A stretch of DNA of 64,000 nt from positions 22,436 to 86,435 of the forward strand of contig JAOFDG010000001.1 in NCBI GenBank assembly GCA_028033615.1, written 5' to 3'. The position numbers and the translations under genes were made by a program. The notes under the pieces were generated by a model. It ran no database searches. It was given only the letters and a program-made list of their open reading frames with translations, and had not been told where the DNA came from. Within the stretch, counting starts at the first letter, position 1. Each line of letters opens with the position of its first letter. Positions 39,486 to 49,627 of this stretch are shown in pieces. The DNA is from Verrucomicrobiales bacterium (GTDB lineage: Bacteria; Verrucomicrobiota; Verrucomicrobiia; Verrucomicrobiales; DEV007).

Positions 39486-40688
39486 GTGAAATGTATTCTA
39501 AAAATCCGTTCCCTTGTGGTCCTAGTATTTTTATTCATTTCAATTTTTATTTCTCATTCAGTCAATGCTTGTCAAGTTCCTGTCTTTAGATATGCCCTAG
39601 AGCGATGGGCAAGTGACAAGTATGAACTTGCTATTTTTTTCAATGATAGCCTCAGCGAGGATCAAGGAGCTTTGGTAAACTCTCTCGATATTAATGCAAA
39701 TATCGAAACCTTCAGAGTTGATGCTAAGAACATGAGTGGTTCTGAAGTTGCCAAGTATGGAAATATTTTGGTGCCAGAAGGTAAAGTCATTGGCCAGCTT
39801 CATTACCCTTGGAGCGTTGGTAGAGGGAATAGATCCATTGACACAGACGTACCTTTATGGAAGGGGGAGTTAACTACAGAAAGCCTTGGCCTTATTGTTG
39901 ACTCTCCAGTTAGAAAAGCGATACGAGAGAAAATAATATCAGGTGAATCAGCGGTCTGGGTCATTCTTGGATCTGGTGATAAAGAAAAAGATATTGCTGT
40001 TGAAAAAGAGTTAAAAAAATACCTCCAAAATGTTTCACAGAAAATAGAAATTCCTGAAGGGGTTGTCGGCCCTGGTGAACTAGACAGGGTCGCTAGTGGA
40101 GAGGTTGATGTAGAGGATGTATTGAGGTCGACGATCCCACTTAAAATTTCTTTTGATGTGATTAGAATTGAAAAAGGTGACCCTAGAGAAAAGATATTTT
40201 CTCTCATGCTCAAATCATATGTTCCACATTTGAAGAGAGCCTATCCCAATCAGAATTTGATTTTTCCTGTGTTTGGAAGAGGTCGTACTTTAGAGGCTAT
40301 TCCTGCCTCTGTAATGACCGAGGAAATAATGATGAAAGCGTGTACTTACATTTGTGGAGCTTGTTCTTGCGAGGTAAAGCGTGAAAACCCTGGCATTGAT
40401 CTTATCATGACTGCGAGCTGGCAAGATGCCCTTGTAGGTAGCGAGGTCGTTGTGGATAAAGTTTTACCTCCATTAACTGGAGTAGGTGACTTGGTGAAAT
40501 CGGATGAGGAAAATCCTTATTCTGAGGGCTTGCCTGGATCTAAAAACTCCAAAGATGATGATTTAAATTTGAATCTTGAAGATGAACTGATTGGTCAATT
40601 TCCAATAAATTGGATCATTGGGTCCTTACTATTGGCTGTATTATCAGTTATTTTATTTATGAGCATCAAGATCAGCCGAGGCTCCTAA
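39486..40688 (+). CDS. Hypothetical secreted protein with Cys cluster and C-terminal TM
   Basis: Signal peptide, 'ACQVPVFRYALERW', 'CTYICGACSCEVKRENPGIDLIM', C-terminal TM. Confidence 0.65.
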   Translation: MKCILKIRSLVVLVFLFISIFISHSVNACQVPVFRYALERWASDKYELAIFFNDSLSEDQGALVNSLDINANIETFRVDAKNMSGSEVAKYGNILVPEGKVIGQLHYPWSVGRGNRSIDTDVPLWKGELTTESLGLIVDSPVRKAIREKIISGESAVWVILGSGDKEKDIAVEKELKKYLQNVSQKIEIPEGVVGPGELDRVASGEVDVEDVLRSTIPLKISFDVIRIEKGDPREKIFSLMLKSYVPHLKRAYPNQNLIFPVFGRGRTLEAIPASVMTEEIMMKACTYICGACSCEVKRENPGIDLIMTASWQDALVGSEVVVDKVLPPLTGVGDLVKSDEENPYSEGLPGSKNSKDDDLNLNLEDELIGQFPINWIIGSLLLAVLSVILFMSIKISRGS

Positions 40689-40741
40689 AATAATGACTCT
40701 TTGTTTGATATTAAATAAAAGATCAGTGAAACTAATTCATC

Positions 40742-42145
40742 ATGTTGACTCTTTACTCTGATAAGAAGACTCATAATTGTCAGGGGTACAGTCGACGAGA
40801 GTTATTAAAGATTGGAGCTTTAGGATTAGGAGGTTTGGGTCTGCCCGAGCTGCTTGCTCAGGAATCTCACGGCTATGTTAAAGACAGGACGGTAGTCATG
40901 CTTAATATGCAGGGAGGACCATCACAGTATGAAACCTTTGATCCTAAAATGGATGCTCCTTCAGAAATTCGTTCTGTCTTTGGCGAGGTGAAAACCAACC
41001 TTCCTGGTGTAAGATTTGGTGGGCATTTTAAAAGGTTAGCAAAGATGGCAGATAAGATGGCTGTTGTTCGTAGTTATCGGCACGGAATTAGTGATCACGC
41101 TAAAGCGGCAATGCATGTTGCTGCAGGAGGCAATCCTACGGGTGCATGCATGGGTTCCCTTTTTAGCCGCGTTGCTGGGATTACGAACACTCTTAATGGA
41201 ATGCCTGCAAATACATTGATCGTGCCAGCAGCTGTAGAGCCTGAGGGTGCGAGAAAATTTAACTCCGTGCCGACCCGCATAGCAAACACTGGAAAACTCT
41301 CCTCAGTTTATGGTGCCTTTGACCCAAGTTCTGGAGGTGATGTTCTTGATGATATGAAATTACAGGTTCCCCATGAAAGAATCATGGATCAGTTGAGCCT
41401 TACTTCTAGTCTTGATGCGCTTAAAAGAAAGCTTGATTCATCAAGCGCCATTCATCAAGCCTCTGCTCTACAACAACAAGCTGTCGATGTCTTAATGAAT
41501 GGTGTAGGTGAGGCTTTCAATTTATCTAAAGAGAATCCTAAGCTCATTGAGCGCTATGATACGAGTCAGTTTGATGTTCCTAAAGCAGCGGTGGACCGTC
41601 GAAAAAATAAGGATGCGATTCGTGGCCATTCACCTATTTCCTTAGGTAAACAAATGCTACTTGCTCGGAGGCTCTGTGAAGCGGGGTGTGGTTTTATTAC
41701 TGTGAGCAGTCCAGGTTGGGACATGCATGGCGCCCATGAGTTTGCAATAACTGATGGCATGCCAGTCCTTGGTCCGGCAGTTGATAAGGCAGTCAGTGCA
41801 TTCATTGAAGATATAGAATCTAGAGGATTAACTGAAAAAGTTCTTTTAGTGATTACTGGTGAATTTGGTCGCACGCCAAAGATCAATTCTAAAGGAGGGA
41901 GAGATCACTGGGGTAATCTTTGCCCTTTAGTCTTTGTTGGAGGGGGTTTAAAGATGGGTCAAGTCATTGGTGAGTCTGATAAGAAGGGGGCTGAGCCTAT
42001 TACTAATCCGATTACAAGTAATGATTTATTAGGCACGATCATGCATAGCCTTTTTGATTTGGGTAAGGTGAGGACGCTTGCTAATATTCCGCGTGATGTT
42101 CAGGATGTGGTTGGATCCGGCAACGCTATTAGTGAGCTTATTTGA
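40742..42145 (+). CDS. DUF1501 domain protein (Tat signal)
   Basis: 'YSRRELLKIGALGLGGLGLPELLA', 'VVMLNMQGGPSQYETFDPK', 'LLVITGEFGRTPKINSKGGRDHWG'. Confidence 0.93.
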   Translation: MLTLYSDKKTHNCQGYSRRELLKIGALGLGGLGLPELLAQESHGYVKDRTVVMLNMQGGPSQYETFDPKMDAPSEIRSVFGEVKTNLPGVRFGGHFKRLAKMADKMAVVRSYRHGISDHAKAAMHVAAGGNPTGACMGSLFSRVAGITNTLNGMPANTLIVPAAVEPEGARKFNSVPTRIANTGKLSSVYGAFDPSSGGDVLDDMKLQVPHERIMDQLSLTSSLDALKRKLDSSSAIHQASALQQQAVDVLMNGVGEAFNLSKENPKLIERYDTSQFDVPKAAVDRRKNKDAIRGHSPISLGKQMLLARRLCEAGCGFITVSSPGWDMHGAHEFAITDGMPVLGPAVDKAVSAFIEDIESRGLTEKVLLVITGEFGRTPKINSKGGRDHWGNLCPLVFVGGGLKMGQVIGESDKKGAEPITNPITSNDLLGTIMHSLFDLGKVRTLANIPRDVQDVVGSGNAISELI

Positions 42146-42151
42146 TAAGCA

Positions 42152-43645
42152 TCAAGGTGCGAGCATTTTTGCTACATCACTCAAATTTCTTTCTCTTGCC
42201 CAGTCAGCTGCTGTTTTTCCGTTAACTTTATTTGATTTCTTGGCGCCGTTTTGCAGGAGAATTTCAATGCATTTAATTGATTTTTTATTTCTTTCAATGT
42301 CATTTTCTTTCATTGGATAGACGACCCAGTGTAACGGGGTGATGTTATAAAACCCTTTAGCGTTACTATCAATTCCTTGATCTATAAAAAACTGAAGAGT
42401 TTCTGGTTGTCGCCAATAAGCCGACTCATGCAAGCAAGTTCTCTGTCCATTAATTATATTTAGATCTGCACCGTTTTTAATAAGCATTTTCGCGGCATTA
42501 ATGTATTTTGTTCCAGCTACAACAAGAATTGGTGACTTATTATTCCTTGATTTATTATTGATGTCGGCGCCATTCTTTAAAAGAAACTGCATTAATTCGA
42601 GGTTTCCTTTTGCTGAAGCATAGCCAAGAGCCGTATATGATTCTTCAGTACTGAAATCAATTTGAACACCTTTATTTAAAAGTTTTTCTATTTTTTCTTC
42701 TTCTCCATTCCTTGCAGCATGGAGTAATGATTCCTCAGGACTATCTAAACTAAAAAAAGTTTTTTGAGTAGAAGGTTTGCCTTGTTCCTCTGAGGTTATG
42801 AACTCTTGTAGTTTATTATCCCTAATCAGGTATCCGCCTCGAGACTGCGTATTATTTTCAGGGTCATTTTTTGAGTAATTAGTATAGCCACCACCGATTA
42901 CTAGGTATGAGTCTAGTGTAAAATCACTACTGTTAAGATCTTTATTGTATCCCTCTAAGCCAATAACATTTTTTCCTATATTTAAAGCATCGCTATATGA
43001 TTTAAGCGGGAAAAATTCAAATCCAGTTGCCTCATGATCAGTAACTTTCACCTGACCATTTTCTCCAACAATATTAATAGAAAAGATGTATCTTCCGTTT
43101 AGATGAAGGGCAAAGCTATCATCAAAATTAATAGCCAACATCAGCCTAGATAGATCCATTTCTTTTTGGATTGTAAATTCTTTTCGAATAAAGACAGATT
43201 GGTATTCATTTACCATATCGTTAAGGAGCGTTTTGTCATCGTTATCTGCGTAACCGAATCCGGCTTCCCCATTTTTCCAATTGCCCTTGGTGGCATCAAA
43301 ATTAATAGAGGCCCATTTAAGATTATCTGGTTTCTTTTTTCCCGTAAGATAATGCCAATTACTGTTTGGCTTAATCAGGTATTCGCCCTCTGCATTTCCT
43401 TCGTTTGGGAAACTGAGGTTTAACGTTTTATTAGAGGTCAGCTTACCAAATTCATTATAATTTTCTAAAGTCTCGGTGCCTTCAGAAATACGCTTAATTT
43501 GGAAGCCCCAACTTGTATACTCTATCCAGTTACCTGAAAATTTATTTTCTGTTGAGCTTTCCTCAGAAAAAATATGATCAGTAAAAACGAAAAATTGGCA
43601 CAAATAGGTAAACCAAATTAATTTAATTTTTATCGTTTTAGACAT
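42152..43645 (-). CDS. Secreted protein with N-terminal galactose-binding-like region and C-terminal ankyrin repeats
   Basis: 'GEAGFGYADNDDKTLL', 'RLMLAINFDDSFALHLNGR' plus ANK repeats 'ESYTALGYASAKGNLELMQFLLKNGADIN'. Confidence 0.85.
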   Translation of the reverse strand: MSKTIKIKLIWFTYLCQFFVFTDHIFSEESSTENKFSGNWIEYTSWGFQIKRISEGTETLENYNEFGKLTSNKTLNLSFPNEGNAEGEYLIKPNSNWHYLTGKKKPDNLKWASINFDATKGNWKNGEAGFGYADNDDKTLLNDMVNEYQSVFIRKEFTIQKEMDLSRLMLAINFDDSFALHLNGRYIFSINIVGENGQVKVTDHEATGFEFFPLKSYSDALNIGKNVIGLEGYNKDLNSSDFTLDSYLVIGGGYTNYSKNDPENNTQSRGGYLIRDNKLQEFITSEEQGKPSTQKTFFSLDSPEESLLHAARNGEEEKIEKLLNKGVQIDFSTEESYTALGYASAKGNLELMQFLLKNGADINNKSRNNKSPILVVAGTKYINAAKMLIKNGADLNIINGQRTCLHESAYWRQPETLQFFIDQGIDSNAKGFYNITPLHWVVYPMKENDIERNKKSIKCIEILLQNGAKKSNKVNGKTAADWARERNLSDVAKMLAP

Positions 43646-43679
43646 CTTTTATTCTGGCATTAGACTGAAAATATAAAAA

Positions 43680-43720
43680 CCTCAGCAATTACACAACTCA
43701 CAATTGTGTAATTACTGAGG
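43680..43720 (-). terminator. Terminator between the two ankyrin-protein genes
   Basis: CCTCAGcAATTACACAA-ctcacaa-TTGTGTAATTaCTGAGG; followed by a T-rich tract on the minus strand. Confidence 0.75.
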
Positions 43721-43750
43721 AAATAAAAATTAATATCTAATCTATTTCTT

Positions 43751-45316
43751 TTAAGGCTTTAACATAGCTGCAATTTCATCAAGTTCCTTGTTCATTGCAA
43801 AGTCATAGGCAGTTTCACCATTTTTTGTTTTTAATGATTTTTTAACCCCTGCATCTAAAAGAATTTTTATCATAACTTTTGTTGTTTCTAGAGAGTCTTC
43901 ATCATCCTTGTTTGCTCTCCAAATAGTCCAATGAAGCGGAGATGATCCGTTACCTGAGACAATGTTGGGATCGACTCCTTTATCTACGAAATATTTTAGG
44001 TTTTTAGGCTGATGCCATAGAGCCGCTTCGTGCAAACAGGTAGCTTTATGCCATTGAATTGCATTGATGTCAGCACCCCTACTAACAAGAAATTTTGCTG
44101 AATTATGATGTTTGGAACCCGCGACTAATAAAATGGGGCTTTTATCGAATCTAGCTTGTTTATTAATATCCGCTCCGTTTTTCAACAATATAGAAGCGGC
44201 CCTGAGGTGTCCTCTAGCTACTGCATATGCTAGCGGCGTGTATGATCCAGGTGTTGTATAATCAACAGGTGTACCTGATTTTAAAAGTGAATTAATTTTT
44301 CTTATATTGCCATCTCTTGCTGCAATTAATAAGGCTTGGCCCGGCTCGTTAATTCTTGTGAATCCTCTACTAGGTTGGGTGACTTTCCCATCTACAGGTG
44401 ATTGAGATTCTCTTAAAACACCGTCAGTAATCATATACCCACCTTCACGATTTCCCTCTAATTCCTCTTCTTTGCTGAATTTGCCCTTTATATCATAAGA
44501 TTTTGTAAAGATATTACTTTTTACGAAATTGGTGTAGCCACCACCTACAATGAGTTGAGGGTCCAATGTAAAATCGCTACTGTCTAATTTTGCATTATGA
44601 CCTTCGATGCCAATGACATTTTTTCCTTCTTGAAGGGCATCGGCGAATGATGCCAATGGAAAATACTCTACTCCAGAGGCTTCATGGTTTGCTACCGTGA
44701 TTTTTCCTTCTTCATCAGTAACGTTAATAGAAAAAACATAACGACCGTTTAGATAGAGAACAAACCCATCATCATAATTAATGGCGAGAGCCAACCGCGA
44801 GATATCTGTGCTTTTAGAAATCTCAAATTCTTTTCTTATATAAACCGTTGTGTACTTATCAAGCATATCACTAAGCACGGTCTCGTCATCGTCATCAGCA
44901 TAACCAAATCCAGCTTTACCTTTTGCCCAGTTAGCTTGCTTTGGGTCAAAGCCAGTTGTTGTCCATTTCAATGCTTCAGGTTTTTTTCCGCCTGCTAGGT
45001 AATCCCACTCTGCCTTAGGTCCAATGATGACCCCTTTTTTTGAAGAGATCGAATCATCATCTGATTCGATAGCTACATTAGCTGTCCTATTCTGGCGGAG
45101 TGTTCCCCACTCGTTATATTGTTTATTGGTTTCTATACCTTTACTAATCGTTTTAATTTGGAATCCACCACTACCATTGAAATTAATCCATTCACCATAA
45201 ATTCCGTTTTCATCATTTCCATTTTCTGCAACATCCTGAGTAATAGTTTTACAAGAGTTAAAAGAAGCCAAAAGAAAAGTGATGGCTAATGCGCGAGTTA
45301 TTAATTTTTTATTCAT
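43751..45316 (-). CDS. Secreted/lipoprotein ankyrin-repeat protein, paralog of 42152..43645
   Basis: Same architecture: 'GKAGFGYADDDDETVLSDMLDKYTTVYIRKEFEI', 'NVIGIEGHNAKLDSSDFTLDPQLIVGGGYTNF', ANK repeats. Confidence 0.87.
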   Translation of the reverse strand: MNKKLITRALAITFLLASFNSCKTITQDVAENGNDENGIYGEWINFNGSGGFQIKTISKGIETNKQYNEWGTLRQNRTANVAIESDDDSISSKKGVIIGPKAEWDYLAGGKKPEALKWTTTGFDPKQANWAKGKAGFGYADDDDETVLSDMLDKYTTVYIRKEFEISKSTDISRLALAINYDDGFVLYLNGRYVFSINVTDEEGKITVANHEASGVEYFPLASFADALQEGKNVIGIEGHNAKLDSSDFTLDPQLIVGGGYTNFVKSNIFTKSYDIKGKFSKEEELEGNREGGYMITDGVLRESQSPVDGKVTQPSRGFTRINEPGQALLIAARDGNIRKINSLLKSGTPVDYTTPGSYTPLAYAVARGHLRAASILLKNGADINKQARFDKSPILLVAGSKHHNSAKFLVSRGADINAIQWHKATCLHEAALWHQPKNLKYFVDKGVDPNIVSGNGSSPLHWTIWRANKDDEDSLETTKVMIKILLDAGVKKSLKTKNGETAYDFAMNKELDEIAAMLKP

Positions 45317-45618
45317 TAGTTTTTTAGATGTTTAATATAACGTAGTTAACAACAGAGAATTTAATTATTACGATATTGAAACAAATACTAACAAACCGTA
45401 AACACAACAAGCTTGTTAGTGCATTTTTGTCATTTGTTAGCTTTATATTAAGCTATTTAAAACATTTGATTTGTTAAATTTAAATGCCTAACAAAGCATT
45501 AATGCTCTCACAATGAACCGCTTAGAGAAACACCAAGAATTCTATTTGGGATGCCTTATTAGCTGGACCTTGGCAAGCGGTTGAAGAAAAAAGCACTAAT
45601 TGATATTTTATTGGCAAA

Positions 45619-46521
45619 TTATTCTTCAATCACTTGAATAGGATTTTCCCTGGTCCAAAAAAAGTAATAAATCGAACAGGTTATCATCATTATAACAAGT
45701 GAAAATGATAATGACCCTAAACCAGTGTGCCATGATTCGAATGCCTCATCATTACTGACAAATTTAAAATATCCCAGAATAGATATGCGAAAGGCATTCA
45801 TCAAAAAAGCTATAATGATTGATGATATAATTATAGCTATGATTTTAAAGAGTGATTTGATGTGACAGGAAATGTAGAACACGTAGATAGTAAAAAAAGA
45901 GATCATTATTTGATGCGCTGAGGAGCAGCTCTGGTGCACTCTCAAAGAAAAATTTTCATGGTATAAAAATATTCCTGAACTTACAATTTTTTGGTCAACA
46001 AACATGGACAATAATTTTGCAGAAATAAAACTGGTACCTTCATTCAAAATTCGACCGGAAGAGAATTTAAACAAAAAACTTGGTACCACAAGAGTAGCTG
46101 CAATCATCACTGTCAGAGAAGTGATGTAAAAAAGAAATCGAAGCTTGTTTTTTTGATCAACAAAGGGATACCAAATCATGCAAATTAATGGGTGTGCAAG
46201 ATACAGTGACCACCGTATAATTTTGAATGATGCCTCAGACTCTTTGTCATAAATATTGTCTTTATAAAAAAAGACTAATATCGAAATTAGAAAAATAAAA
46301 ACAATTATCATTACTGGAAAAAAAGATAGATAATTATCAGACTTCTCCGTAAAACTTGGCGCCTCAACAAAATCCGAAAATATTACCAACATTCCAACCC
46401 AAAAAAGTAATATGCATATGGTCCCTGTTTCCAAAGCATAGCTACTAAAAAATCTTGGTGATATACTGAATGCGATTAACCAGAGGGTAATCATTTGAGG
46501 TGATTGCCTGAAGTGACTCAT
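45619..46521 (-). CDS. Exosortase/archaeosortase family protein (cyanoexosortase-like)
   Basis: Multi-TM; catalytic-type motifs in order: 'SLRVHQSCSSAHQIMISF' (Cys), 'AFLMNAFRISILGYF' (Arg), 'ESWHTGLGSLSFSL' (His). Confidence 0.85.
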   Translation of the reverse strand: MSHFRQSPQMITLWLIAFSISPRFFSSYALETGTICILLFWVGMLVIFSDFVEAPSFTEKSDNYLSFFPVMIIVFIFLISILVFFYKDNIYDKESEASFKIIRWSLYLAHPLICMIWYPFVDQKNKLRFLFYITSLTVMIAATLVVPSFLFKFSSGRILNEGTSFISAKLLSMFVDQKIVSSGIFLYHENFSLRVHQSCSSAHQIMISFFTIYVFYISCHIKSLFKIIAIIISSIIIAFLMNAFRISILGYFKFVSNDEAFESWHTGLGSLSFSLVIMMITCSIYYFFWTRENPIQVIEE

Positions 46522-46547
46522 ATTTATTCACTTTTACAGATAAAACC

Positions 46548-47255
46548 TCAGCTAGACATTTTTAAACGGTTAAAGAAGAGAGCTAATTTTAAGTAGAAAA
46601 CAATAAATATAACTGAGTAGATGACGAATCTTATTGCCTTTAATTTATTTCTTCGGTTTACAGCAATGAACTCCTTTTCTTGCTGTTGAAAGCCATTAAT
46701 TAAAAGCGTTTCTTTGAGTTCTTTGATCTTCAACTTTATTGATTCAAGGTTATCATTCTTATCTATATTCGTCTGGTTACCTGATTGCGCACTAACAGTA
46801 TCAAAAATAAATTTTGCTTCCTCGATTGATTTAATATGATCTACTGATTTTTGTATCTTATCGAGGTATCCATCAAGATTCATTTTGGGTAAGTTTCTCT
46901 TTGTTATTGAATAGGCTCTTTCGGAGTTATCCAAAAGGCATCCTGTATATAAAAGAACTCCAAGACTGCTTATAATAGTAAGCTGTTTCCAGTAAACAGA
47001 AGGTTGATACTTTCTCTCTTCACTTGACATTAAGCTTAGAGAATAAAAAGCTACACCAATGAGTGGAAGGTGAGACCTATCCATTAGTTGGTTTGAGAAA
47101 TTAATTCTCCAAGTTCCTAGGTTATCAGTGCTGTAACCTAAAATTGAAAGGGTGGAGCCAACTAAAAAGAAGATGAATATTAAATTAGCAGATAATCGGC
47201 AAATATGTGTAATGTGGGCTAGTACCTTTTTAGAGGCTTTGCCAGAATCAGACAT
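46548..47255 (-). CDS. HpsJ-like, exosortase-associated membrane protein
   Basis: 'NLGTWRINFSNQLMDRSHLPLIGVAFYSLSLM', central coiled region, C-terminal TM; adjacent to exosortase and substrate. Confidence 0.6.
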   Translation of the reverse strand: MSDSGKASKKVLAHITHICRLSANLIFIFFLVGSTLSILGYSTDNLGTWRINFSNQLMDRSHLPLIGVAFYSLSLMSSEERKYQPSVYWKQLTIISSLGVLLYTGCLLDNSERAYSITKRNLPKMNLDGYLDKIQKSVDHIKSIEEAKFIFDTVSAQSGNQTNIDKNDNLESIKLKIKELKETLLINGFQQQEKEFIAVNRRNKLKAIRFVIYSVIFIVFYLKLALFFNRLKMSS

Positions 47256-47293
47256 TTTGTGATAGCTAGCTCAACTAAAAGCTAACTAAAAAA

Positions 47294-47740
47294 TTAGGCG
47301 CGTTGCCTCTTACGCATTCTTTTTAAGAATCCAATAATTGGTAGAATTCCGAGTATTGGCAATGGGGCAGGGACGTTTGTTGCAGTTATTGCGTAGCCAG
47401 CACTTGTAGTAGTATCCAAACTTCCTCCGTTACCCACAGTAGTGGTGTTATCTGAATACAAAGCATAATCCGTTGCTAGTGGCTCAAATTCACCATAAGC
47501 AAATTTTAAATTGTCTACATTAAAAGCAGTAGCAAACGCTTGAGCTGCACCTTCATTGGTCCACCAAACTGTATCGTCGATTTGAGTAAGAAAAGAATCA
47601 AATGTTCCCGTATTATAAGTGACTTGCCAAACTCCGTCATTATCAGTGCCTGGAGCATCAACGTATTCGGTTACAGTTGTTTGGGCATATACTGAACTCG
47701 CTAGAAATATAGCACTCATAAATATGATAAAAATTCTCAT
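47294..47740 (-). CDS. Secreted exosortase substrate with C-terminal sorting signal VPAPLPILGILPIIGFLKRMRKRQRA
   Basis: N-terminal signal peptide; C-terminal proline-rich motif + hydrophobic helix + Arg/Lys cluster; next to exosortase. Confidence 0.85.
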   Translation of the reverse strand: MRIFIIFMSAIFLASSVYAQTTVTEYVDAPGTDNDGVWQVTYNTGTFDSFLTQIDDTVWWTNEGAAQAFATAFNVDNLKFAYGEFEPLATDYALYSDNTTTVGNGGSLDTTTSAGYAITATNVPAPLPILGILPIIGFLKRMRKRQRA

Positions 47741-47881
47741 TAATTAAATTATCTTCTAATTAAACGATATTTCAAGATAATATTTTTTAAATTTTTTTAT
47801 CAAATATGATAATATATTTAGTTTTTATTAAACAATATTTAATAATTTTCCATATATTACTCAAAATGAATTGTTTGCGCA

Positions 47882-48871
47882 TTAGATGATTAGGCAACAA
47901 TCACCGTAGCTGAAGAACCTGAATTTTTGTTCAACTGCCCTATCGTAAGCTTCTTTCATTAAATCAGTCCCAGCCAGGGCGCAGACTAGCATAAAAAGAG
48001 TGCTTTTTGGGAGGTGAAAATTTGTCAAAAGGGCATCTACACATTTGAATTGATATCCCGGATAAATGAAAATGTGGGTGTCACCTGAACCTGCTACGAT
48101 TTTACCGGTATCGTTTTGAGTCATGTGCTCAAGTACTCTAGTTACTGTGGTGCCAATCGATATTCTTTTCTCTGCTCCATTGATTTTTTCTTCTGCTTCT
48201 TTAGAAACATTGAAGTGCTCACTGTGCATTTCATGATTGGTGATTAAGTCAGCTTTGACGGGTTTAAAAGTACCCACCCCTACGTGTAAAGTGATAAAAG
48301 TATGAGGGATTTTTGAGAGATGCTCTTTAGTAAAATGGAGCCCTGCCGTTGGTGCTGCGATGGCTCCTGGACTTTCAGCGTAAACAGTTTGGTACCTTTC
48401 TGAATCCATTTCCTCAGCTTCTCTTCTCATATAATGAGGCAGAGCCAATTGACCATTACTTTCAATATCGATTTCTTCATCAAACCTAATGAGTCTCTCA
48501 CCGTCAGGGAGGATAGACTCAACGACCCCTTTAATTCCATCGATTTCTATGAAATGACCGATGCGCATTTTCTTGCCTGGTTTAACTAAGCACTTCCATA
48601 CCTTAGGCTCGATTTCATTGAGCCTTGTAATTTCAATTTTGCTATCATCACTAAAGAATCTAGATTTAACGACTTTAGTATTATTAAAAATACAAAGGTC
48701 CCCATCATTGATCATATCTTTAAACTCCTCAAAAAGATGGCAACTTATAGATCCCGTTTTTCGATCAATTAGCATCATTCTTGAGCCATCTCTCTTCTCG
48801 GAAGGCTTAGAAGCAATGAGTTCTTCGGGTAAATGATAATTAAAGTCTTCTGTTCGCAATTCTTCTGCCAT
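47882..48871 (-). CDS. queA: S-adenosylmethionine:tRNA ribosyltransferase-isomerase
   Basis: 'FNYHLPEELIASKPSEKRDGSRMMLIDR', 'APTAGLHFT', 'HVGVGTFKPV', 'LLTNFHLPKSTLFMLVCALAG'. Confidence 0.97.
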   Translation of the reverse strand: MAEELRTEDFNYHLPEELIASKPSEKRDGSRMMLIDRKTGSISCHLFEEFKDMINDGDLCIFNNTKVVKSRFFSDDSKIEITRLNEIEPKVWKCLVKPGKKMRIGHFIEIDGIKGVVESILPDGERLIRFDEEIDIESNGQLALPHYMRREAEEMDSERYQTVYAESPGAIAAPTAGLHFTKEHLSKIPHTFITLHVGVGTFKPVKADLITNHEMHSEHFNVSKEAEEKINGAEKRISIGTTVTRVLEHMTQNDTGKIVAGSGDTHIFIYPGYQFKCVDALLTNFHLPKSTLFMLVCALAGTDLMKEAYDRAVEQKFRFFSYGDCCLII

Positions 48872-48922
48872 GAGTTAGATTCAATATAAAGTAAACTTAA
48901 ACGTAAGGTTTCAACTACTAAA

Positions 48923-49540
48923 ATGTCTTACAAGTTATTTGGTTCAACATTAATGATTGCACTTTGTGTGGGGCTTCTGTCCTGCAAGTCAGTCAGGGAG
49001 GTGACGAGTATTGAATCTAAGGGCATTAGTGACCCACTTTCTGACAGGTTCATTGGTAGCTCAGTCTCCAAGTATGAAAGCGGGGCTCGGCATTCGATGG
49101 ATAATAGGAGAACGACGACAAAGAAAATTTTTGGAGGAACGCAAGAAAATCTTCTCTTCGGTGGAAAGTATAAGAAAAAAATGTTTCAGGGATCAAAGAA
49201 AAGCAGTTATGCGAACAATCAGTTCGACCCAGATAACTATTATTTTGCTCGGCCACGAGAAAGAAAAAATGAGAAGGCTCTAATTGCCAATAATCAATTT
49301 GATCAGAGTAATAAAAAGGCTAGTGAAGGTTCAAGAACTTGGTTCGGCAGACGGAAAAAAGTGAAAACACAGAGCTATCAAGATTCTGAAAAATTAGTGC
49401 CTTCTAAGACTTTTCAGCAAGCAGTCGACGATAATGGCAAAAACATAAACAACGAATTAGAAATCATTAACAGACCAGGCACTCAAAACGCACCACAAGG
49501 AATGAGCATTGATGATGTCAAAAGGCTTCTGGGTAACTAA
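48923..49540 (+). CDS. Hypothetical lipoprotein
   Basis: 'LMIALCVGLLSCKSV' lipobox. Confidence 0.65.
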   Translation: MSYKLFGSTLMIALCVGLLSCKSVREVTSIESKGISDPLSDRFIGSSVSKYESGARHSMDNRRTTTKKIFGGTQENLLFGGKYKKKMFQGSKKSSYANNQFDPDNYYFARPRERKNEKALIANNQFDQSNKKASEGSRTWFGRRKKVKTQSYQDSEKLVPSKTFQQAVDDNGKNINNELEIINRPGTQNAPQGMSIDDVKRLLGN

Positions 49541-49627
49541 TTATAAAATTGAGTCAGTCCTTTCTAATGTGTAGTTGATCCTAAGCCATTTCGAGGGCAA
49601 CTTCAGATCTTTAAAATTTCATTAACA

